From: Rhipidocladum racemiflorum | Taxonomy: Eukaryota; Streptophyta; Magnoliopsida; Poales; Poaceae | Length of the DNA stretch: 64,000 bases | Direction of reading: 5' to 3' | Assembly (NCBI GenBank): GCA_036346355.1 | Contig: CM070572.1 | Span: 10,981,001 to 11,045,000 of the forward strand | Part shown: positions 55,941 to 64,000 of the stretch, one piece after another | Numbering within the stretch: position 1 is the first letter of the stretch | Layout: every line of letters starts with the position of its first letter | Notes under the pieces: generated by a model | Databases searched by the model: none | The model's input: only the letters and a program-made list of their open reading frames with translations | Told to the model about the DNA's origin: nothing | Program-made: the position numbers and the translations under genes

Positions 55941-57765
55941 TCGGGGTGGGCATTCGATTAATTCGGTTTTTACGGTTCGATTTATTCGGTTTAAAAAATT
56001 CGCTTTTTTGATAATTGAAAACCAAACCGAATAATTTCAAAAACCTAATCGAATAAACCGAACAAATTATGTTCTGTTTATTCAGTTTTTCGGTTAAACT
56101 GAATTTCAAGATACATGCAACAGGCTTAGTTCTGTAGGTAATGTGAATGGATGTACAATCACAGTGAGGTTCGATCAGAAAGTGACAGTCTTAGTTATGT
56201 ACGGTAATTAAGTTTCAATGTAATGCATTGAAACTGAATTGTCTGGGAACTGGCACATGTAAGTCAGTTATGCAGAAACAACCCCATAATCCTGGATTTA
56301 CATCTAGGATTGTTCAATGAGTTTTGTTCTTCTACACTGCACATAAATTTGACAATAACTTACGTTCTGGAATAATCAAGATCCCTATATGCTTTTACCA
56401 TAAGTAGAACTTCTTGAACACTCAATTTATTTTCAACATAAGCTTGCATTTCCTATTCCCATGAAAGCTAGCTTGCATCAAAAGACTGATAGCCCTCTTT
56501 TTAGGTTTGTGAAAATGTGGCAAGATAAGCTGGACTGCTACCAGATACAGTGTCAAGCGATATCACAAGCGAAAAACTTGGATTCGATTGTTTCTGGTGA
56601 AAGCAGTCGAGATTTGGCAATGGAGCTTCAACTAGAGTTGATTAAATGGATTGTGAATTTTTCCTCTTGGGTGAATGTGCAGAGGAGCTTAGTTAAGGCA
56701 CTGAATGTATGGTTAAACCGAATTTCAAGATGCAAGCAATAGGCAATACAGAACTTAGAAATCAGAATATTGTCGAACACTGATCATTCATGTGGAGCAA
56801 GTTATCTTATCCTAACTAAAGATTGGGGCCACTGAATTGGTGCTCATCACTGGGAGCTATATTATCCCAACTAAAAATTGTCCATACATGTTCAGTTAGC
56901 ACATAGCAGAATATGTAGCTTCAAGAATCAAGCATGACTACTTCACAGTAAAATGGGGACTAGCAAATACAACTCACAACATAATTGGGTACTTAGTATA
57001 ACATAGAGTGTTAAAGTGAACTAACAAGTAGCAAATGTTGTTCACAACGACGGCCGACGGGGGATTGGGGGAGCACTGAAGCAGATCTGACGTGATGACA
57101 TCAGCGCCGATGGTCGAGGGACGGAGGGAGGAAGCTCCGCATTGAGGGCTCGTTGACTCAAGGTGGGGCCGAGGTAGGGGGCGTCGACGCTGAGGGAGGA
57201 GTGTGGAGGAGGTGTTGGCACCAAGGGTAGAGGGACGAAGGGAGGAGGCGCTGCGTCGAGGGCTCGCCGGCTTGAGGTGGGGCCGAGGTAGGGGGTGGTG
57301 GGAGGCAGGAGGCCAGGGGGCTGCGGGGCGACCGGACGAGGGAAGCAGAGGGGGCAGGAGGGAGCCGAGCTCGGGGAGAGGGAGGGCGGTGACGAGGGCG
57401 AGGGAGGGAGCCGCGTGCGCCTGAAAGGGAGAGGGCGAGGGAGGGAGAGGAGTGGCCACCGCCACCGTCGAGGGGAATGGCTGCCGAACGAGCGAATGGG
57501 GATTTGAGGATTCTGGAGAATAGGGGGAGACCGGGTGCGACCGTGCGAGGCTGGGAGTCGGAGATGGGGTTTTCTATCGAGAGTGACACAGGTAGCTTTC
57601 GGTATATTCGGTGAAACGGTTTATTCGGTTGTCAAACTTTCAAAACCGAACCGAAAACCGAATTGTATCAAAATAAAAACCGAAAACCGAAAAACAAATT
57701 TTTTCGGTTTTTTTTATTCGATTTGGTTGGGTTTTTCGGTTTCGGTTAAAAAATACCCACCCCTA
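55941..57765. mobile_element. hAT element carrying a captured gene fragment (Pack-hAT-like)
   Basis: Ends TCGGGGTGGGCA (55941) and, inward from 57765, TAGGGGTGGGTA. Flanking 8-mers GCTTCTAA (55933-55940) and GCTTCCAA (57766-57773) agree at 7 of 8. Subterminal DNA is dense in TTCGGTT/AACCGAA. The interior is not transposase: it holds a DUF632-like exon (56461-56742) with intron-like flanks, and a GC-rich block 57040-57560 with a roughly 117-bp repeat (GGTGGGGCCGAGGTAGGGGG at about 57161 and 57277). Confidence 0.85.
56461..56742 (+). pseudogene. Captured DUF632 (NRG2-type) gene fragment
   Basis: The plus-strand frame reads SPLFRFVKMWQDKLDCYQIQ, then CQAISQAKNLDSIVSGESSR, LELIKWIVNFSSWVNVQRS and LVKALNVWL. 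This matches the DUF632 domain of plant DUF630/DUF632 proteins (nitrate regulatory gene 2 family), where a W..ML..H..Q..AI.EA pattern is followed by Q.EL..W...F..W...Q...V.ALN.WL. Only about 75 residues of the domain are present and a stop follows at 56742. It lies wholly inside the hAT element, so it is a transduplicated fragment rather than a gene. Confidence 0.72.
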
Positions 57766-57773
57766 GCTTCCAA

Positions 57774-58098
57774 CGGAATCAACCACACATGCACATTCAG
57801 CTCCGCGCGAGGTGACCCCAGCATAGAGCCAGAAAGGAGTGCAAGTTTGCAGCCGAGACACGGTCACAGACTCTTAACTCGGAAGGGAAATTCCATCATT
57901 TTCAAGACTTTCTTGAAATGAGCGATTAGAGAAGTTTTGGGTGCATCTATTACTCTGAACAATTTTTTTAATTATCAATTATTTACTTTAATCTAGCAGA
58001 TTTCTTGATTGTAGAAATAACAATAGATGATACATGTCATCTACCATACTTCTCTACCACGGTAAGTCACCGATACTGTAGCGGCTCCATCCAATGTA
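57774..58098. other. Intergenic, no gene seen
   Basis: Between two hAT elements; AT-rich on the right. The 8-bp GCGGTAGC duplication (58099-58106) belongs to the next element. Confidence 0.35.
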
Positions 58099-58106
58099 GC
58101 GGTAGC

Positions 58107-58883
58107 CAGGGTTCTGAATATCGTTTCGGAGACAAATTTCGAGCAGGCCTCGGTAGCGAAAATCGTCGAATTTCGCTCGAAATTCGAAAAAAATCGAATG
58201 ATTGCCGAATTCAAACGTATTTGAAAATTGGTCAAATACATGAGCGAATTTCCATCGAAAAGGTCGAAATTCGATCGAAAAGTACCGAAATTCGATCGAA
58301 AAGCTCGAAATTTCGACGACAGATTTAAAACAATTAAGAAAAATATAAAAAATGAGAAAAATTACAAAAATTTTGTTGTAAAATTTGTAAAATGCAATTC
58401 ACATATTAAAACCTGTCACATGTCAATACAATTGCAAAAAAAAGACATGCATGTAATTAAAATATTAAAATATACACTATCAAGATAACACTGATATATT
58501 AAAAAAATACCATACATTTACTATATTTTAAATAGTTGAAAGTTGTCACATACCAATACAATAAAAAATTTCAATATTACATAACATTAACATATTAAAA
58601 TGTACTTCTAATTTCATTTTTTTTGCCTTTTCTATTGTCTACAATTTGAATGGCTCAAAAAATCTTTAATTTAATTTTTTTCAAAAAATATTCACCCTAG
58701 AGGTCATTAAAATATTAATACTTATTTTAGAAAGTTTTTGGTTAAATTTTCTCAAAAATTTGAAATTTTTTGAATTTAAATTTGAATTTGCTCGCTTTTT
58801 CGCTCGGTATTGAATTTCGCCGGGGCTCGAAATGTCGAATTTCGAACGAAATTCGCGAAAGCCGATCGGCTTTGCGAACCCTG
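58107..58883. mobile_element. hAT element, 777 bp (CAGGGTTC ends)
   Basis: Left CAGGGTTCTGAATATCG and right, inward, CAGGGTTCGCAAAGCCG, with a perfect 8-bp duplication GCGGTAGC (58099-58106 and 58884-58891). Subterminal motifs TTTCGA/TCGAAA dominate, distinct from the GAGATCTCGG motifs of the 5183 family. Non-coding AT-rich core. Confidence 0.88.
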
Positions 58884-59049
58884 GCGGTAGCTCCCCGACA
58901 AGTGTGGTAGACAGAGATACCACGGTAGGCGGTAGCTTATCTATCACAGTAGATGTAGTGTTAATAACCTGCTGGGATAAAGAAACACGATAAGTGATAC
59001 TGGATCTGGACTTATAAAAGGCAAAAAAAAATCCTCTAAGTGTTACGTG

Positions 59050-59424
59050 TTGACTATTGATACTTCTACGGTTGCCAAGGGAAAGGAGCTGGACTAAAAG
59101 AAAAAAGTGCGAATGGGCTCAAATAGGCCGAAGCTTTTGGGAGAACAAGTCTGCGTCTGTCAGGCAAGCCCGCCTTGGAGATCCCCGGCGAGACGAGGCG
59201 ACCCAGCGCGGCGACCATGAAGGGGATCCTTGGAACCCCGAGATTCATCTCTGCCAATGATTTCGCAGGGGAACCTCGCCATGCTTCAGAGCAAGCAGAG
59301 AGTAGGAGATCGAGTAAGTCCTCGTAGTCCAATCAGAGCCTACTCAAGCATGATTTGTGGAAGAAGAGAGGGCCCTGATCGATTGCCGTTACATTTGCCC
59401 TATTTTAATTGGTGCAATTAATCA
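59050..59424 (+). other. Exon-like segment, unidentified
   Basis: From 59218 a plus-strand frame reads MKGILGTPRFISANDF, then GEPRHASEQAESRR, and meets a consensus donor GTAAGT at about 59311. It could be a first exon whose remainder was displaced by the Helitron (59425) and LINE (60064). Without a downstream exon this is weak. The opposite strand is also open (59066-59332). Confidence 0.25.
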
Positions 59425-59688
59425 TCTCTACTATTCTAAAGCAGCACTTTGTGGCAGTGGTCCGTTCTTCCCACATTATTAATTGCCTTGCTTAATTACC
59501 CTACTTAATTGCCCTGCTTAATTGCCCTACGCAGCAAGAAACGCGTTCTTTAATTAGCCAAATTTTCGCAAGAAACGAAGCGTTAAAGATAGATGTTTGA
59601 TCTTGTGAAATAATTTTTTTTTATTTTTTAATCTTTATTTTTCGTTATCAATTTTGTTTTTCGTAGCAACGCACGGGCATGTAACTAG
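59425..59688 (+). mobile_element. Non-autonomous Helitron (family 1, copy 2)
   Basis: Starts TCTCTACTATTCTAAAGC after A and ends GCACGGGCATGTAACTAG before T. Near-identical along its length to 32870-33142 (264 versus 273 bp, differing mainly in TTAATTGCCCT repeats). No coding. Confidence 0.88.
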
Positions 59689-60063
59689 TTTATCCTATAT
59701 ATTTCATTAACATGTGACCTAAGAGCCGCATGCCAGTAAAGTATTACGGAGACATGAGGATAAATTATTAATTATTCCTAGAATATAATGCTAGGAGAGT
59801 TTAGTGAAGATGACGAACGCTTTCACCGCGTCAATGTTGAAATGGTGGAGTTGTTGGAATAATTGATGATTTGTCTTTATTTACTTGTACTATTGGTTAT
59901 TTGCGTGATATTTTATTGATATGCAGGTCTTAATGTCATATATCAATACTACATTTTGTGGTCAATCCCCACTCCCACCAAAAGCTAGGTTTCCCGCATC
60001 GCAGTCACTGCTCGTACGGATCCGGCGAGATCTATATGAGCAGAAGCAATTCCAGATTGGGGA
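59689..60063. other. Intergenic, no gene seen
   Basis: Includes a half-copy (about 59855-59960) related to the foldback near 53095. Nothing else was recognised. Confidence 0.35.
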
Positions 60064-63003
60064 TTGTTTCCCAGTGAAGCAGGGGATCAATTGGTGAAGG
60101 ATCCGAAACAATTTAGTTTCAACTGGGAAGGCTGGGGAGGAGGACGAAGACCAAGCTATACTTCGATATTACTTCTGAAACTCAAAACTCTTTCTGCTGA
60201 GGAAAAGCAAAGAATGGCAGAAATTAATAACGAACTGGATAAAATTTGGTTCATGGAAGAGACTAAAGCAAAACAAAGGGCTAGAGAAAAAGACATTAAA
60301 GGAGACAATTACTTTTTATTCTCATGATGTAGCTAATCAGAGGAGGAGAAAGACTATGATCCATTTATTAGAGGGTCCTAATGAGGTGGTTCATGATCCT
60401 AATGATATGCTTAATATTGCTACTGATTTTTATAATGACTTGTTTAAATATAAAGAAAGAGCTAATGCGTCTTTACTACAAGATTTTTTCAATGAAGATT
60501 AAAAGGTAACAGGTGAGGAAAATGCTAAACTTGAGGCTCATTTTACAGAAGAGGAGGTAAAGAGAGCTGTTTTTTGTTCTTATTCTAATGGGGCCCTTTG
60601 GCCAGATGGTTTATCCTTCATGGTTTTATCAGCACTTATGAGAAATTATCAAAAAGGATTTACTTGCTATGTTTCATGAATTAGAAAAGGATGACCTTGA
60701 TTTATATCATCTGAACTCTGTTATGATCACTCTAATCCCTAAGGAGAATGGTGCAAGAATTATGTATAAGTTTAGACCTATCAGTTTACTGAATTGTTGC
60801 TTTAAGATTTTTTACGAAAATGTTAACCAACCGTCTAGCCATGATCATTGATAGGTTGATTGCTAATAGTCAGTCTGGTTTTATTAAAGGTCGTTATATC
60901 CTGGAAAGTGTAGTGACAGTTCGTGAGATACTTCGTAGCATTTATCAAAGTAAACAGGATGGGCTTATGCTTAAGCTAGATTATGAGAAAGCATATGACA
61001 AAGTCAATCTATAGTTTTTACATGAAATTCTTAGACTTAGAGGTTTTGGCTCTAAATGGCAAAAATGGATTCATAAAATTGTTCACCAAGGTTCTGTTGG
61101 GGTGAAAATATATGATGTGGGAGCGAAGTCTTTCTTAACTGGAAAAGAGTTGAGGCAAGGGGATCCCTTGTCTCCTCTGCCTTTTAATTTGGTGATAGAT
61201 GTTTTCGCTAAAATGTTTTGTAAAGCTACCAATGCAGGTCTTATTAGTGGTTTATGTCCTGATATTTGCCCTGGTGGGGTAGTTAGTCTGCAATATGCAG
61301 ATGATACTATTGTTTTCCAAGAAAAAAGATGTTTCTGTACCAGTCAATTTAGAATGGATTCTTGCTTGCTTTGAATAGTTTTCGGTTATGAGGATTAATT
61401 TCCATAAAAGTGAGTTAATTCCCATAGGGGTGGAAAGTGACGATGTTTATAAATTTGTTGATATTTTTTGTTACAATGTGGTTTTTTCTCTATTAAGTAT
61501 TTAGGTGTTCCCCTTCACTATGATAAGTTGAGAAGAGAGGACATACAACCTCTAGTAGATAAAATCTCGAAAAGAACAACTGGTTGGAGAGGGAAGCTAC
61601 TGTCATGGGGAAGACTCCTTTTGATTAAATCTTGCTTAGCTAGTATCCCTACTTACTTATGTCTTTCTTTAAATTTCCAAAATGGGCCTTGGATCTGATT
61701 AATAATCAAATGGCTAATTGCATGTGGAATGATTTTGAGGTCAATCATAAGCTTCATCTTGCAAACTGGCACCTTATTTGCATGAAAAAGGAATATGGAG
61801 GTCTTGGTGTCCCAGATAAGGGACTTAAATACGTGCTTACTGGGTTCTTAGGTTAGAAGATACATGGAGTGATGGAGGGAGATGGTAAACTTTGGAAATT
61901 ATTAATTGATAGGAAGTATAAAACTGAGAATCCTAACATTTTTTCCTGTCCTAACAAGAATGTTCCTAGTTTTTGGAAAGGGGTCTTGTGGGCTGCAAAG
62001 GCGATTAAATTTGGATATACACGGGTAGTAGGTCATGGAGGAAAATTAGATTTTGGGAAGATATTTGGTTTGGCTGTGCAATTGTGGGATCTTTATAGCA
62101 TTGTTAATGAACAAGGTAATACTATTCATGAGATTTGGGATGGATGTCAGCTGAATGTACATTGAGGAGAACCTTCTCTAATGCGTTGATGACGAAGTGG
62201 TATGAATTAGAGGACTTAGTGCAACATGTTGTTTTATATGAGGAGAATGATGCTCTTATTTGGCAATATGAAAACTATGGTTCTTATTCCTCAAGTTCTT
62301 TAAACACTATTATGAATTTTAGAGGAGTATTTCCGGTCTATATTCCTGCTATTTGGTCTGTAGTTGTTCCGCCGAGAGTATATATATATTTTTATGGTTG
62401 TTGTCTCATAGCAAGTTGATGACAAAGGATAATCTGCTCAAAAGCAATATAAGAAACCTCATAACTGTGCATTTTGTAATGAGGATGAAACAATACACCA
62501 TTTATTCTTTGGTTGTGTAGTAGTAAAATGTGTTTGGGCAGAGCTGTCTGCTTTCTTTCAAGTGTATATTGGTGATGACTATGAATCTGTGGCCAGATTT
62601 TGGATTGACAATACAAAATGGTATCTTGAACTCAGCTACTACTGCATCTTTGTGGAGCTTATGGAAATGTCGCAATGATGTTGTTTTTAGCACAAACCTT
62701 GACTCAATATGAAACAAGTATGAAAAGAGTACTGACAATGCTGAGAAGATGGAGGCCAATTTTCCAGGATACAATATTACAGAAGATGAATCTCTACTGT
62801 ACATATTTGGAGAAGGTGATAACGAAGCCTCAGAGGTTGACATACAAATGAAGACTCTTGATCTGGGAAGGAAATGGATCAATGAGAGGCAGAGAATGAC
62901 GATGGGAGAGATGTCAGGATGGGCGAGAAGGAAATTGGAGAGAGAGAAGCTGGAAAGCATGAAGACAAATGGCTTTGAGAAAGGAAATGGAATTTATGAA
63001 TGA
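60064..63003 (+). pseudogene. Decayed LINE (non-LTR) reverse transcriptase region
   Basis: Plus-strand fragments run in the normal order of a plant L1-type ORF2. A pre-RT piece has AKQRAREKDIKGDN (60064-60327). RT pieces include FRPISLLNC, NSQSGFIKGRYILE and DGLMLKLDYEKAYDKVN (60669-61014), and GKELRQGDPLSPLPFNLVID and LQYADDTIVF (the YADD catalytic motif, 61102-61374). Later pieces have KYLGVPLHYDKLR and GRLLLIKSCLASIP (61468-61698). A zinc-binding RT tail near 62460-62560 reads NCAFCNEDETIHHLFFGC in a shifted frame, then LWSLWKCRNDVVF. Many stops and frameshifts. No endonuclease domain at the 5' side, so it is 5'-truncated; no clear poly(A) tail. The last open frame (62749-63003) is unassigned. 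Confidence 0.9.
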
Positions 63004-63320
63004 TATTCAGCTTCACATTCACATTTTTTCAATTTTTTTCCTTGTAGATTAGATCCTTCCTCTCTTCTTCCGAGTTCGGACAATGCATGCTGCTCGAAGT
63101 CAAAGCTGAAGGGCATCGAGCAAACTGGCTCACTTATGTCATGTAGTGATAGTGATGCCAAGTAAGGATGTGCAAGTGCACCTTCAACCGACCAAAAGAA
63201 ACAAGATGGTAACACAAATGCAGCAGCTCAGGTGGTTAGACCTCTCGCATGCGAAGACAACCTTCACGGCCTCTCATAATAAAATTTTTTACAGAAATAT
63301 TAGTGATGCATCAGCGTCAT
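63004..63320. other. Intergenic, no gene seen
   Basis: Follows the LINE. No element borders or coding were recognised. Confidence 0.35.
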
Positions 63321-63329
63321 CCACAAAAA

Positions 63330-63561
63330 ATTTAAATTTTTTTTGACGTTGTTTGAACTATTTTCTGTTCAGTTGAAATTTACTGAGATTTTGGCAATTT
63401 TGAACGAATTTTTGGAAATTTCGCTAGATTCTCGAAAATCCCTATTAAAAAAAACTTGATTTGAATTTTATTCGGATTTGTATAAATGTCTAAGATCTCA
63501 TCAAAATTTTGGATTTTGGTCTCCTCTAAAATATAATCTGGAAATAAAATTTAAAACCTTG
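63330..63561. mobile_element. hAT element right end (CAAGG family), truncated
   Basis: The right end TTAAAACCTTG and the interior (AATTTACTGAGATTTTGGC, TCTCGAAAATCCC) resemble the 33630 and 15316 copies. No matching left end or 8-bp duplication (expected CAGTGACC) was found upstream, so the copy is truncated on the left and the start is approximate. Confidence 0.5.
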
Positions 63562-63652
63562 CAGTGACCGACGTTTTCGTATGCGTAAGAAGAGGTAAGG
63601 GCCAACGAGGCCAAGCTTGCGCATCGGGGCTTAAGCTTTCTGTAACTGGTGG

Positions 63653-64000
63653 TAGGGCTGTAAAAAAAGCTCGAGGCTCGCAAACTGTTTGAGCTCGATT
63701 CGTTCCAGGCTCGATTCGAGCTCGGCTCGAGCCTGGAACGAACCGAGCTCGAGCCTGCCTTCAAGCTCGCGAGCTTCACCGAGCCGAGCTCGAATAGCTC
63801 ACGAGCCTACTCGAGTTTGGATCGAGCTTCCGTGAAACGAACTTTCTCGAGCTTGTTATCGAGTTTACTCGAGCCGAACTTACTCGAGTTTGTTACCGAG
63901 CCTACCAGATTAACCGAATTTACTCGAGCTTACCGAGCTTATTCGAGCTTATCAGCTTACCGAGCTTACTCGAGCCGAGCTCGAACCTACTCGAGCTTGG
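63653..64000. mobile_element. hAT element (TAGGGCTGTAAA family), cut by window edge
   Basis: The left end TAGGGCTGTAAAAAAAGCTC is identical to that at 18915, followed by the same dense CGAGC/GCTCG motifs, including repeated TTACTCGAGC. The right end lies beyond the window. Confidence 0.8.

Noticed and set aside
57158..57589. 143-codon Pro/Ser-rich minus-strand open frame
   Set aside because: GC-rich repetitive interior of the hAT element; several frames are open on both strands.

Overview
This is nuclear DNA of a grass (Poaceae). Coding exons are short to medium with canonical GT/AG introns, first exons are very GC-rich, and the gaps are packed with transposon families typical of grasses: Stowaway and Tourist MITEs, Helitrons ending CTAG, hAT elements with 8-bp target duplications, and solo LTRs with 5-bp duplications. 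No tRNA or rRNA gene, CRISPR array or bacterial-style operon is present. The species cannot be named from sequence alone.

Six host genes can be modelled, all on the minus strand. From left to right they are: an A1-family (nepenthesin-like) aspartic protease, cut by the left edge (1-1224); a two-exon DUF506/PDDEXK-like gene (11458-12526); the dual-specificity phosphatase IBR5, five exons, 271 aa (17231-23521); a MAP65/PRC1-family microtubule bundler, nine exons, 586 aa (24758-28047); a PHD-finger protein, three exons, 818 aa, with a 36-residue tandem repeat (44754-48502); and a single-exon IQ+BAG cochaperone, 193 aa (54593-55174). For every multi-exon gene, splice phases and total length close in frame. 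The genes have unrelated functions and do not form a cluster.

Most of the rest is transposon. Three solo-LTR families or copies stand out: a pair of about 2.5 kb LTRs (1699-4242 minus, 49170-51704 plus) and a pair of about 0.7 kb LTRs (5763-6456 minus, 30698-31461 plus). hAT-type elements with paired target duplications lie at 5183, 9560, 15316, 18915, 33630, 35214, 55941 and 58107. IBR5 intron 1 carries a hAT element into which a deleted Copia retrotransposon has inserted. The hAT edge lies 24 bp from the exon 2 acceptor. The hAT at 35214-39222 holds a decayed BED-finger transposase. The one at 55941-57765 carries a captured fragment of a DUF632 host gene. Two Helitron families are present; one contains a roughly 72-bp minisatellite and an internal tandem duplication (about 40065-41640). 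A decayed LINE fills 60064-63003, and a hAT of the 18915 family is cut by the right edge.

The main points for a second look are the captured host-gene fragments (DUF632 inside a hAT; a frameshifted plastocyanin-like fragment at 42893-43195), the nested insertion beside an IBR5 splice site, the minisatellite-bearing Helitron, a five-unit 160-bp tandem array (14181-14900), a long foldback element between IBR5 and MAP65, and unidentified exon-like segments at 8730-9347 and 32577-32647.
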